A stretch of 64,000 nt of DNA. It comes from Sphingobium psychrophilum (GTDB lineage: Bacteria > Pseudomonadota > Alphaproteobacteria > Sphingomonadales > Sphingomonadaceae). The translations under genes and the position numbers were made by a program. The stretch spans positions 1-64,000 of the forward strand of contig NZ_JABBFV010000002.1 of NCBI RefSeq assembly GCF_012927105.1. Reading direction: 5' to 3'. The notes below the pieces were generated by a model that saw only the letters and a program-made list of their open reading frames with translations, was not told the DNA's origin and made no database searches. Positions 16,043-24,193 of the stretch are shown here, in pieces; the first letter of the stretch is position 1; every line of letters begins with the position of its first letter.

Positions 16043-17335
16043 ATGCCACACTATGATGGTCGCCCCGATGTCCTCATTCTTGGCGGAAATTTTGCGGGGC
16101 TGGCCTGCGCGCAAAAAGTGCGACAATATTTGGGAGGCAAGGCGCGCATCACCGTAATCGATCGCAAAAGCTATCTGCTGTTCATTCCCAACATCCCGGC
16201 TGACGTGTTCGAAGATCGCAACCCAGCGCTGCACCAGCGGATGGATCTGGTGCCCATTCTGGCAAAGGATGACATCGATTTTATCCATGGGGAAGTCACT
16301 GCTGTCGACATTGCAGCGCGCAATGTAACCTTCAGGCCCGCAGAACGGGGTGGCGCCGAAGATCATGTCGAACATTATGATTATGTCATCTTCGCACTGG
16401 GTGCCCGGCTTGCTTATGACCGGATCGAGGGTTTCGCCGAGCATGGCCACACTGTCAGCGACCTGTATCACGGGGAAAAGCTGCGCCGCTATCTCAACAC
16501 CCGCTACGCGGGCGGCCCGATCGCGATCGGATCGGCAAGGTTCCACCAAGGGGACGGAGCGGACGGTCTGGAACCCTATCCCGGCGGATCGATCCCGCGG
16601 GCGCTTGCCGCCTGTGAAGGGCCTCCCGTCGAGGTCATGATGTCGATGGCGACCTGGCTCAAGGATCGGAAACTTGGCGGCCCCGAAAACGTCACTGTCT
16701 TTACGCCAGCCCCCATGATCGCGGAAGACGCAGGCGAGGATGTCGTCAAACAACTCCTGACACTCGCGACCAAGATGGGCTTCAACTACTGGAACAACAC
16801 GCAGGACATCACGCGACTGACGGCCGACGCCATCGAGTTTGCCGATGGCCGCACCCTGCCGGCAGAGGTGAAGATCATTTTCCCCGACTGGGTGCCGCAC
16901 GACTTTGTCAAAGGCCTGCCTGTCAGCGATTCCGAAGGGTTCATCAAAACCGACCTGCTGATGCGCAACCCTGACCACCCCGAAGTGTTCGCCTGTGGCG
17001 ATTGCGCCGCTGTTACGGTGCCCAAATTGGGCGCCATCGGACATCAGCAATCAGACATCATCGGGCTTCAACTTGGCAAGATTTTCGGCGCCGTGGAGGC
17101 GGAAAAGGCTGATGTTCCGCTGAAGCCTGAGGTGCTGTGCATCGGCGATATGGGCGATGGGAAGGCGTTCTGGATACATTCCAACAGCTGGTTCGGCGGT
17201 GACCGCCAAATACTGAAGATGGGGCGCGTGCCCTATTTCCTGAAAATGCGATATCGCGACATGTTCTTTGCCGCAGATGGCAAAGTGCCCGCATGGGGAC
17301 TGGATGCCGCAGCGCTGATCGCGGAAGGGCATTGA
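16043..17335 (+). CDS. FAD-dependent oxidoreductase of the sulfide:quinone / flavocytochrome c family
   Basis: This 430-residue flavoprotein has an N-terminal dinucleotide fold D-V-L-I-L-G-G-N-F-A-G-L (9-20), a second nucleotide-binding region (Y-V-I-F-A-L-G-A near 114-121), A-C-E-G-P-P-V-E (Cys191, where SQR-type enzymes have a redox cysteine before G-P), and F-A-C-G-D-C-A-A near 316-323. The family oxidises sulfide and passes electrons to quinone or cytochrome; NDH-2-like activity is an alternative. No leader is visible. ATG 16043 is chosen because AAGGAG stands nine bases before it. It is followed six bases later by a SoxB-like gene and preceded by a PmrA-type box. Confidence 0.75.
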   Translation: MPHYDGRPDVLILGGNFAGLACAQKVRQYLGGKARITVIDRKSYLLFIPNIPADVFEDRNPALHQRMDLVPILAKDDIDFIHGEVTAVDIAARNVTFRPAERGGAEDHVEHYDYVIFALGARLAYDRIEGFAEHGHTVSDLYHGEKLRRYLNTRYAGGPIAIGSARFHQGDGADGLEPYPGGSIPRALAACEGPPVEVMMSMATWLKDRKLGGPENVTVFTPAPMIAEDAGEDVVKQLLTLATKMGFNYWNNTQDITRLTADAIEFADGRTLPAEVKIIFPDWVPHDFVKGLPVSDSEGFIKTDLLMRNPDHPEVFACGDCAAVTVPKLGAIGHQQSDIIGLQLGKIFGAVEAEKADVPLKPEVLCIGDMGDGKAFWIHSNSWFGGDRQILKMGRVPYFLKMRYRDMFFAADGKVPAWGLDAAALIAEGH

Positions 17336-17341
17336 GCCGCC

Positions 17342-18781
17342 ATGACAAACCTGACCATTCTGCAACTCAATGATCTGCACGGCTATGTGGAGCCCCATTC
17401 CGAACTGCGGCGCGATGCGCATGGCGATTTCCAGTTCGCGCAGATGGGTGGACTGGCGCGAATCAAGACTCTGTTCGACCAGGCACGGCAGGAAAATCCC
17501 GGTGGAGTGATCGCGCTGGATAATGGCGACACGTTCCACGGCACGCATTTCGCCGTGCAGGATCGGGCACGGGCGATGGTGCCACTGATCAACGCGCTGG
17601 GCTTCGACGCGATGACGCTACACTGGGAGTTTGCCTACGGCCCGGAACGTGTGGCTGAGATATCGAGCGAGCTGGCCCACCCTATGCTCGCTGCAAATAT
17701 CTTCTGCGAAGACAGTAGCGAATTGTTTATGCCGCCCTCGACCATCATCGAACGCAACGGGGTGCGGGTAGGCATTGTCGGCCTCGCCTGCCCGATTGTG
17801 GACAAGACGATGCCGCCATCTTTCAGCAAGGGGCTTCGCTTTGTCACGGGCAATGCCGAACTGCCCGGACATATTGAACGGCTGCGGCAGGATGCCGATC
17901 TGATTGTGGTCCTGTCCCACCTCGGTTTTCCGCAGGATGTGCAACTGGCCAAGGACGTGGCCGGAATTGACGTGATCGTCAGCGGTCACACCCATAACCG
18001 CATGGAAAACGCCGTCGTCGTCAATGGGGCGATCATTTTCCAGTCTGGCTGTCATGGTTCCTATGTCGGGCGGCTCGATCTGGATGTTTCGGAAAATCGT
18101 ATTCAGGGCTGGCGCCATCGCCTGATACCTGTCGATGATAGCGTCGCGAGCGATCCAGGCCTGGCGGATGCTGTCGCCGCGGCTCTCGCAAGCGAAAGGC
18201 AGTCGATGAGCGAGGTCGTCGGGCACACGGACGTCGCCCTGCATCGGTATGCGATGCTCAACAGCCCGATGGACGACCTGTTGCTCGAAGCCGTTGCCGA
18301 GGCAGCGGGAACGCCGATCGCCTTTTCCAATGGCTGGCGTTACGGCGCACCGATCGCGCCTGGACCGATCATGATGAACGACCTTTGGAACATGGTGCCG
18401 GTGGACCCACCTGTTTCGGTTGTGGACGTTACCGGCTGGGAAATCCGCGAGATGCTGGAGGAAAATCTCGAGCGAACCTTTGCGTCGGATCCGTATGAGC
18501 AGATGGGCGGCTATATCAAAAGGATGCGCGGCGTGCGGCTCGTCTTCAAGGCGGAGAATGATAAAGGCCGCCGTATTGACCGACTATATATCGACGGCGC
18601 TCAGATTGAGGAATCTGCTCGCTACACCGCCGCTTTCATTACTGCCCAAGGTGTTCCAGCGAAATTCGGCGCCAATCGGCGCAAACTGCCTATCTCGGCG
18701 ATTGAAGCTCTGCGTCGAAGGCTTGCGAGACCATGGGTTGGGGCGGAAGACGCAGAAAGCTCAAGCACTGAACTCATATAA
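17342..18781 (+). CDS. SoxB-like / 5'-nucleotidase-family metallophosphatase without a signal peptide
   Basis: This 479-residue two-domain protein has an N-terminal calcineurin-like metallophosphatase with N-D-L-H-G (10-14), N-G-D-T-F-H-G-T (61-68), L-H-W-E-F (93-97), V-L-S-H-L-G (near 190) and S-G-H-T-H (214-218), then a 5'-nucleotidase C-terminal domain from about residue 290 to 445. Ordinary 5'-nucleotidases have G-N-H-E-F where this has L-H-W-E-F, a form I associate with the thiosulfohydrolase SoxB. SoxB is normally Tat-exported and longer; here the catalytic domain starts at residue 4, so the protein should be cytoplasmic. Its neighbours (sulfide oxidoreductase, peroxiredoxins, persulfide dioxygenases) favour a sulfur role, but nucleotidase activity cannot be excluded. 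Confidence 0.7.
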   Translation: MTNLTILQLNDLHGYVEPHSELRRDAHGDFQFAQMGGLARIKTLFDQARQENPGGVIALDNGDTFHGTHFAVQDRARAMVPLINALGFDAMTLHWEFAYGPERVAEISSELAHPMLAANIFCEDSSELFMPPSTIIERNGVRVGIVGLACPIVDKTMPPSFSKGLRFVTGNAELPGHIERLRQDADLIVVLSHLGFPQDVQLAKDVAGIDVIVSGHTHNRMENAVVVNGAIIFQSGCHGSYVGRLDLDVSENRIQGWRHRLIPVDDSVASDPGLADAVAAALASERQSMSEVVGHTDVALHRYAMLNSPMDDLLLEAVAEAAGTPIAFSNGWRYGAPIAPGPIMMNDLWNMVPVDPPVSVVDVTGWEIREMLEENLERTFASDPYEQMGGYIKRMRGVRLVFKAENDKGRRIDRLYIDGAQIEESARYTAAFITAQGVPAKFGANRRKLPISAIEALRRRLARPWVGAEDAESSSTELI

Positions 18782-18782
18782 T

Positions 18783-18798
18783 TGCAAATATTCATATA
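18783..18798 (+). promoter_or_regulatory. candidate ArsR/BigR-type AT-rich operator before the first peroxiredoxin gene
   Basis: TGCAAATATTCATATA contains the small palindrome ATATTCATAT. It matches the inverted sequence at 20634-20649, before the persulfide dioxygenase operon, at 11 of 16 positions. Both lie upstream of sulfur-stress genes near a BigR-like repressor gene. This is a visual match only. Confidence 0.35.
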
Positions 18799-18885
18799 CA
18801 CGATCACAGAAAGTCACATATTATGTTGGTTGCTTTCGGTATCCTGGGGTAGGTCTCTCTCATCGCAACCCCGAAAGGACCCGAC

Positions 18886-19515
18886 ATGAGCCTGCACATT
18901 GGCGACATCGCACCCGATTTCACCGTCGATACCCAGAACGGCCCCATCAGCCTGCACGAATGGGCAGGGGACTCCTGGGTCTTCTTCTTCAGCCATCCTG
19001 CCGATTTCACGCCGGTCTGCACGACCGAAATGGGCCGCACAGCCCAGCTTGCCGATCAGTTCGAGGCGCGCAACGTCAAACCGCTCGGCCTGTCGACCGA
19101 CACTGCCGACGAGCACCGCAAATGGATCGAGGATGTCAACGACACCCAGAACACCAACCTGACCTTTCCCATCGTCGCTGACGCGGATCTGTCGATCGCC
19201 AAGATGTATGACATGATCCACCCCGATCAGAGCGCGACCGCAGCGGTGCGATCGGTCTTCATCATCGATCCAAAAAAGAAGATCCGGCTGACAATGACCT
19301 ACCCGATGAGCGTGGGACGCAACTTCGACGAAATATTGCGGGTGATCGATGCGCTTCAACTCGGTGACGCAAAGCGAATCGCGACTCCGGCAGACTGGCA
19401 GAAGGGTAAGGAAGTGATCATTCCTCCCTCGATCAAGGATGACGAGGCACGCGCCCTCTTCCCCCAGGGCTGGACCGAGCATCGCCCATATCTGCGCACC
19501 GTTTTGGTGGACTGA
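18886..19515 (+). CDS. 1-Cys peroxiredoxin (Prx6 family)
   Basis: This 209-residue cytoplasmic thiol peroxidase has peroxidatic Cys45 in H-P-A-D-F-T-P-V-C-T-T-E and no other cysteine, so it must be recycled by an external thiol. The C-terminal extension after residue 160 (P-A-D-W-Q-K-G, F-P-Q-G-W) is typical of Prx6. A clear GAAAGGACC precedes the ATG. It reduces peroxides and may cope with oxidants formed during sulfide oxidation. It converges on the ArsR gene through a strong shared hairpin. Confidence 0.92.
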   Translation: MSLHIGDIAPDFTVDTQNGPISLHEWAGDSWVFFFSHPADFTPVCTTEMGRTAQLADQFEARNVKPLGLSTDTADEHRKWIEDVNDTQNTNLTFPIVADADLSIAKMYDMIHPDQSATAAVRSVFIIDPKKKIRLTMTYPMSVGRNFDEILRVIDALQLGDAKRIATPADWQKGKEVIIPPSIKDDEARALFPQGWTEHRPYLRTVLVD

Positions 19516-19520
19516 GAGTT

Positions 19521-19554
19521 TGATGCTGCGAGGCTTTCGAGCCTCGCGGCATCA
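19521..19554. terminator. bidirectional hairpin with TTCG tetraloop between convergent genes
   Basis: A 15-base-pair stem with one G-T wobble (TGATGCTGCGAGGCT against AGCCTCGCGGCATCA) closes a TTCG loop. It stands six bases after the peroxiredoxin stop and covers the stop codon of the opposing ArsR gene. No long T-run follows, so termination efficiency is uncertain. Confidence 0.7.
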
Positions 19555-19932
19555 TTTACGTGGCGTGATCCGCGCGAACATGGCCGCGCCGCCGCCGGCC
19601 TGCGGTCGGGCCGCGACCGCATCTGCACGGGATATGGCTACCGTCCCTGCATAGGCATCAAGCAGGGCGCTGACTTCAGCGATACGGGCCTGGTTGATGC
19701 GATAGAAAACCAGCTTTGCCTCGCGTCGTGTATGCACAAGGTCGGCCTTTCGCAACACCCCGAGCTGTTGGCTGAGGCCGGGCTGCACCACATTGGCTAA
19801 GTGTTCGATCTCGCCGACCGAGCGCTCGCCATCTATAAGCGTGCGCAGCAGGGAGAGGCGCACCGGATGTGCAAGCGCCCGAAGCAAATCCGCCGCGGCC
19901 TCGAGATCAAGCGTCGCGATATCCGCCATCAT
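19552..19932 (-). CDS. ArsR-family repressor resembling BigR/SqrR but lacking cysteines
   Basis: This 126-residue winged-helix repressor has A-H-P-V-R-L-S-L-L near residue 21, G-E-R-S-V-G-E-I-E, the recognition helix Q-P-G-L-S-Q-Q-L-G-V-L-R, and R-R-E-A-K-L-V-F-Y-R-I in the wing. These blocks closely follow the sulfide/persulfide sensor BigR. BigR senses through two cysteines (42 and 108 in the Xylella protein, from memory), and this protein has no cysteine at all: arginine stands where the first is expected. Its start overlaps the second peroxiredoxin gene by four bases. It likely controls neighbouring sulfur genes but by some other signal, or it may be a constitutive repressor. Confidence 0.85.
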   Translation of the reverse strand: MMADIATLDLEAAADLLRALAHPVRLSLLRTLIDGERSVGEIEHLANVVQPGLSQQLGVLRKADLVHTRREAKLVFYRINQARIAEVSALLDAYAGTVAISRADAVAARPQAGGGAAMFARITPRK

Positions 19933-20606
19933 GCCTGATCCTTGATCGGCGTGTAGAACCAGTCGGTGCCGGCGGGTGCTGCCAGCACGTCTGCGACATC
20001 GTGGCTTGGGACCGCGAGCAGATCACTGCCTGGCATCCAACCTTCCGGCGCCAGAGCCGATCCATCATGGACACGCTGAAGCGCGGCGACGAGGCGCAGC
20101 ATCTCCTCCACGGAGCGCCCGACGCTGGCCGGATAGCAGGTCGATGCCCGCAATATCCCGTCCGGATCGAGGAAATAGGTCGTCCGCACCGCGCTGGCAT
20201 CCATCGCGTTGGGGCCGACCATGCCATAGGCGCGCGCGATCTCCAGCGTCGGATCTTCGATGATCGGGAAGTCCACGACGACATCGAACCGATCGCGGAT
20301 CGCGCGGATCCAGGCGAGGTGGGAAAACAGGCTGTCGACCGACAGTGCCATCAATTCGCATCCCAGCGTCGCAAACCGGTCATGCGCGCGCGCGATCGAC
20401 ACAAACTCGCTGGTGCAGACCGGCGTGAAATCCGCCGGATGCGAAAAGAGCGCAAGCCATCGTCCTCGGAAATCCGAAAGTGACACCGGGCCACGGGTCG
20501 AGCGGGCGGTGAAATCCGGCGCTTCCTCGCCAAGGCGCAACGCGGAACAGGAGGGGAGTTCAGGTGCCAAATCGAACCTTTCATTCATGCTGATCGACAT
20601 TGTCAT
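19929..20606 (-). CDS. Prx6-type peroxiredoxin, upstream partner of the ArsR gene
   Basis: This protein of about 225 residues has F-S-H-P-A-D-F-T-P-V-C-T-S-E (peroxidatic Cys64) and a Prx6-like C-terminal domain. It also has three further cysteines (about residue 20, L-G-C-E-L, and S-T-C-Y-P), unlike the 1-Cys neighbour at 18886, so it could use an internal resolving thiol. The start is uncertain: ATGs at 20606, 20600 and 20588 are all possible; I prefer 20606 for the GAG-rich sequence before it. It is divergent from the persulfide dioxygenase operon across 74 bases and translationally coupled to the repressor. Confidence 0.85.
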   Translation of the reverse strand: MTMSISMNERFDLAPELPSCSALRLGEEAPDFTARSTRGPVSLSDFRGRWLALFSHPADFTPVCTSEFVSIARAHDRFATLGCELMALSVDSLFSHLAWIRAIRDRFDVVVDFPIIEDPTLEIARAYGMVGPNAMDASAVRTTYFLDPDGILRASTCYPASVGRSVEEMLRLVAALQRVHDGSALAPEGWMPGSDLLAVPSHDVADVLAAPAGTDWFYTPIKDQA

Positions 20607-20629
20607 CAATCTCGTCGGTTGACGCAACC

Positions 20630-20649
20630 ATAATACTCGATTATTTGAA
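20630..20649. promoter_or_regulatory. candidate ArsR/BigR-type operator in the divergent promoter
   Basis: ATAAT-ACTCG-ATTAT (20630-20644) is a perfect AT-rich inverted repeat between the divergent starts at 20606 and 20681. Its extended inverse resembles the element at 18783-18798. BigR is known to bind AT-rich palindromes in front of blh; by analogy the adjacent ArsR protein may bind here. Confidence 0.45.
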
Positions 20650-20680
20650 CCGTGTAAGTGAGAAAGTTTGGAGAGTCGAG

Positions 20681-21613
20681 ATGGACCAACCTGATGAGCC
20701 GCTCATGCTCGCAACGCAGATTGTAACGGACACCTGCGCCGGCGAAGTACCCGTGCCGGTTGTGCGCTCGTTCTTTGACGAGCCGACATTCACTGCAAGC
20801 TATGTGGTGCATGATCCGGTGACTCACGCCGCAGCGATTATCGACAGCGTGCTTGATTTTGATTCGGCATCAGGCCGCACCGAGCACGGCTCTGCGCAGG
20901 CCATCATCGACTATGTCCAGGCCGAAGGACTGAAAGTCGAATGGCTGCTGGAAACGCATGCTCATGCAGATCATCTGTCTGCCGCGCCGTTCCTTCAGGA
21001 AAAGCTCGGCGGCAAGCTCGCGATCGGTCGCGCGATCACGACAGTCCAGAGCGTGTTCGGCAAGATCTTCAATGAAGGCACGCAGTTCGTGCGTGACGGG
21101 TCGCAGTTCGACCATCTGTTCGATGACGGCGACAGGTTCGCGATCGGTTCGATTCCTGCGGTCGCGCTCCACGTGCCGGGGCATACGCCCGCCGACCTGG
21201 CCTATGTGATCGGCGACGCGGTGTTCACCGGCGATACGCTGTTCATGCCGGACTATGGCACCGCCCGTGCGGATTTCCCCGGCGGCGATGCGCGAATGCT
21301 CTATCGCTCTATCCGCCGCCTGATGGATTTGCCCCGTGAGACGCGCACTTTCCTTTGCCATGATTACAAAGCGCCGGGCCGCGACGACTTTGTGTGGGAA
21401 ACCACGATCGGCCAGGAACGCGATTCCAATGTCCATGTCCATGAAGGTGTGGGCGAGGACGAATTTGTCGAGATGCGCACGCGGCGTGACGCGACGCTTG
21501 GGATGCCGCGGCTCATCCTCCCCTCGATCCAGGTGAACATGCGCGGCGGGCATCTGCCTGAGCCGGAGGAGAATGGCACGCGCTACCTCAAGCTTCCGCT
21601 GGACGTGCTGTGA
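20681..21613 (+). CDS. blh: Blh/ETHE1-type persulfide dioxygenase (MBL fold)
   Basis: This 310-residue metallo-beta-lactamase-fold iron dioxygenase turns glutathione persulfide into sulfite. The motif E-T-H-A-H-A-D-H is canonical, with H-V-P-G-H-T-P-A-D and F-T-G-D-T-L-F and a late C-H-D-Y. The C-terminal 60 residues (V-G-E-D-E-F-V-E, Q-V-N-M-R-G-G) are those of the bacterial Blh group found in BigR operons. ATG 20681 is chosen because GGAGAG stands just before it; a start 81 bases upstream would cross the operator. It opens an operon of at least eight sulfur and respiratory genes; the next gene starts on its stop codon. Confidence 0.88.
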   Translation: MDQPDEPLMLATQIVTDTCAGEVPVPVVRSFFDEPTFTASYVVHDPVTHAAAIIDSVLDFDSASGRTEHGSAQAIIDYVQAEGLKVEWLLETHAHADHLSAAPFLQEKLGGKLAIGRAITTVQSVFGKIFNEGTQFVRDGSQFDHLFDDGDRFAIGSIPAVALHVPGHTPADLAYVIGDAVFTGDTLFMPDYGTARADFPGGDARMLYRSIRRLMDLPRETRTFLCHDYKAPGRDDFVWETTIGQERDSNVHVHEGVGEDEFVEMRTRRDATLGMPRLILPSIQVNMRGGHLPEPEENGTRYLKLPLDVL

Positions 21614-22044
21614 TGCCTGATTATGCGATGCCGGGGCAGGGGCTGATCGGTGGCCTGATGATCGGCGTGGCGGCTGCCATCATGCTGCTGGGCGCGGGCC
21701 GCATCGCCGGCGTCAGCGGCATGGCGGCGCGGGCGATCGGGCTGGGCGGCGGCGCACCGCGCACGCTCGCGCTGACATTCATTATCGGCCTGCCTCTCGG
21801 CGCGGCACTTGTCGCATGGGCGGCGGGACCGATCCTGTCACGCTTCCCCATGAGCATGGCAACGCTCGCGGTCGCAGGGCTCGTCGTCGGCATTGGCACG
21901 CGGCTCGGGTCGGGCTGCACGTCCGGTCACGGCGTATGCGGCATGTCGCGCCTGTCGAAGCGATCCATCGTTGCGACGTTCACCTTCATGGCGACGGGCT
22001 TTGTGACTGTGGCAATCGTCAATGCTGTTGGGGGTGGCTGGTGA
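21613..22044 (+). CDS. YeeE/YedE-family half-transporter (first half)
   Basis: This 143-residue inner-membrane protein has four hydrophobic segments and the family signature G-S-G-C-T-S-G-H-G-V-C-G-M-S-R near residues 98-112. YeeE/YedE proteins move thiosulfate or sulfane sulfur using conserved cysteines. Here the transporter is split into two adjacent genes, as in other BigR-type operons. Start and stop overlap with both neighbours (TGATG at the front, GTGATG at the end). Confidence 0.88.
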   Translation: MPDYAMPGQGLIGGLMIGVAAAIMLLGAGRIAGVSGMAARAIGLGGGAPRTLALTFIIGLPLGAALVAWAAGPILSRFPMSMATLAVAGLVVGIGTRLGSGCTSGHGVCGMSRLSKRSIVATFTFMATGFVTVAIVNAVGGGW

Positions 22045-22481
22045 TGCGCGGCGTGATCGGTCTTGCCTCCGGCCTTTTGTTCGGCGCGGGGCTCGCCGTG
22101 TCGGGCATGCTGGATCCCTTGCGGGTCCGCAGCTTCCTCGACCTGTTTGGTGCCTGGGATCCCACCCTTGCCTTCGTCATGGGCGGCGCGATGATCCCGA
22201 TGGCAATCGCCTGGCTGATCCAACGGCGGATGGCGGCGCCTGTTGCCGATGCCCACTTTCATCTGCCCGACACCGATCCAATCACGCCGCGCCTGGTCGG
22301 CGGCTCTGCCTTGTTCGGCATCGGCTGGGGGCTCGGCGGCCTTTGCCCAGGCCCGGCGCTGGCCGCATTTGCCATCAACCCTCCGGCAGCCGCCATTTTT
22401 ACTGCTGCGATGGCGGTCGGCTTCGCGATCGTCTGGGCGCTTGATCGCCCATCGGGACCACGAACGCCGGTCCACGCCTGA
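22044..22481 (+). CDS. YeeE/YedE-family half-transporter (second half, DUF6691 type)
   Basis: This 145-residue membrane protein has about four hydrophobic segments, G-L-A-V-S-G-M-L-D-P near residue 16 and G-G-L-C-P-G-P-A-L near residue 99, where the cysteine is the likely sulfur-relay residue. It probably pairs with the preceding half-transporter, whose stop codon it overlaps. Direction of transport cannot be decided from sequence. Confidence 0.87.
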   Translation: MRGVIGLASGLLFGAGLAVSGMLDPLRVRSFLDLFGAWDPTLAFVMGGAMIPMAIAWLIQRRMAAPVADAHFHLPDTDPITPRLVGGSALFGIGWGLGGLCPGPALAAFAINPPAAAIFTAAMAVGFAIVWALDRPSGPRTPVHA

Positions 22482-22502
22482 ACTTTAAAAAGGAGAGGTT
22501 CG

Positions 22503-24188
22503 ATGAATCCCCATAAGCTCGACGAAAAGCTGCTCGTTTGTGGCCAGATTACTCCGGAAGACATTGACCAGGCCGCATCTGCTGGCGTCCGTCTGATCAT
22601 CAACAACCGGCCTGATGGCGAAGAGCCCGGCCAACCTCTCTCAGCCGACCTGAAGGCAAAGGCTGACGCGCTCAGCATTGCCTATCGTTATATTCCCATC
22701 AGCGGTGGCAATTTCGACGACGCATCGGTTATGGCCTTTGGCGATGCGCTGGCATCTGCCGATGGCCCCACTCTCGCTTTCTGCAGGACCGGCACCCGCG
22801 CCACGACGCTTTGGGCATTGTCCCAGGCTGGATCGCGCCCGACCGCAGCCATCCTGAGCGCGGCAAATGCGGCGGGCTATGACCTGTCGCAATTGCGCGG
22901 CCGGATCGAGACCGCATCGACCAGCAGCCCGGATGGCCCCGCGGCCGATCGCCCCGCCGCGCGCTATGACGTTGTAATTGTCGGCGGCGGTGCAGGCGGA
23001 ATCGCGACGGCGACATCGATCCTTAAGCGGGATCCCAAGCTTTCGGTGGCGATCATCGAACCGCGTACCGAACATTATTACCAGCCCGGCTGGACGATGG
23101 TCGGTGCAGGTGTTTTCGAACCGAAATCAACCTGCCATTCGATGGCGTCGGTGATGCCCAAGGGTGTCACATGGCTCAGGGAAGCTGCTCAAAGCTTTCA
23201 ACCCGAACAGAATCAGGTGACGACAGCCAATGGCAGCGTGATCGGCTATCGCGCGCTGGTCGTTGCGCCGGGCAATATGCTGGACTGGGATGCGATCGAC
23301 GGGCTGGCGGCAACGCTGGGCCAGAATGGCGTGACGTCCAACTATCGTTACGACACGGCGCCCTACACCTGGGAACTGGTCCGCAATTTGCGCGAAGGCG
23401 TGGCGCTGTTCACGCAGCCGCCGATGCCCATCAAATGCGCTGGCGCACCGCAGAAGGCGATGTACCTGTCGTGCGACAACTGGCTTGAACGCGGTGTCCT
23501 GAACAACATCGATGTTGCCTTCCACAACGCGGGCGGCGTGCTGTTCGGCGTGAAGGACTATGTCCCCGCGCTGATGGGCTATGTCGAGCGGTACGGCATC
23601 GACCTTAATTTCGAATCTACCCTGATTGCGGTCGACGGCGCGGCGAAAACAGCGACCTTCCGCGAAAAGACGGGCGAAGTAACGCGCGCGTTCGACATGA
23701 TGCATGTAACCCCGCCGCAGATCGCGCCGCGCTTCGTTGCGGACAGTCTGCTGGCGGACAAGGCAGGCTATGTCGAGGTCGATCAGGTGACGATGCAGCA
23801 CGTCCGCTATCCCAATATCTTCGGCCTTGGCGATGGTGGCTCCACACCCAATGCCAAGACCGCCGCCGCGGCGCGCAAACAGGCGCCGATCGTGGCGGTC
23901 AATCTGCTCGCAATTCTGAAGGGTGGCGAGCCGGTTGCCGGCTATGACGGCTATGGCTCATGCCCACTCACTGTGGAGAAGGGTAAGATCGTCCTCGCCG
24001 AGTTCGGCTATGGTGGCAAGCTCATGCCCAGCTTCCCAAAATGGCTGATCGATGGAACGCAGCCGGCCAGGTTGTCGTGGCTGCTCAAGTCGGAGGCGCT
24101 GCCTTGGATTTATTGGAACGGCATGCTCAAGGGGCATGAGTGGCTTGTCAAGCCGCAACCGATCGAACGCGTGCGTCAGGCGGCGTGA
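22503..24188 (+). CDS. sqr: fusion of DUF442 phosphatase-like domain and type II sulfide:quinone oxidoreductase
   Basis: Residues 1-135 of this 561-residue protein are a DUF442 domain with a phosphatase-like loop F-C-R-T-G-T-R-A (Cys94, Arg99). Residues 155-561 are an FAD-dependent SQR with V-G-G-G-A-G-G (161-167) and the type II hallmark T-E-H-Y-Y-Q-P-G-W-T. Its redox cysteines match those of mitochondrial SQOR: I-K-C-A-G-A-P-Q-K (Cys313) and G-S-C-P-L-T (Cys488), the latter followed by I-V-L-A-E-F. The enzyme oxidises sulfide, passes electrons to ubiquinone and hands the sulfane sulfur to a thiol acceptor. AAAAAGGAGAGG gives a strong ribosome site. The quinol can be used by the bd oxidase further down the operon. 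Confidence 0.92.
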   Translation: MNPHKLDEKLLVCGQITPEDIDQAASAGVRLIINNRPDGEEPGQPLSADLKAKADALSIAYRYIPISGGNFDDASVMAFGDALASADGPTLAFCRTGTRATTLWALSQAGSRPTAAILSAANAAGYDLSQLRGRIETASTSSPDGPAADRPAARYDVVIVGGGAGGIATATSILKRDPKLSVAIIEPRTEHYYQPGWTMVGAGVFEPKSTCHSMASVMPKGVTWLREAAQSFQPEQNQVTTANGSVIGYRALVVAPGNMLDWDAIDGLAATLGQNGVTSNYRYDTAPYTWELVRNLREGVALFTQPPMPIKCAGAPQKAMYLSCDNWLERGVLNNIDVAFHNAGGVLFGVKDYVPALMGYVERYGIDLNFESTLIAVDGAAKTATFREKTGEVTRAFDMMHVTPPQIAPRFVADSLLADKAGYVEVDQVTMQHVRYPNIFGLGDGGSTPNAKTAAAARKQAPIVAVNLLAILKGGEPVAGYDGYGSCPLTVEKGKIVLAEFGYGGKLMPSFPKWLIDGTQPARLSWLLKSEALPWIYWNGMLKGHEWLVKPQPIERVRQAA

Positions 24189-24193
24189 TCACC

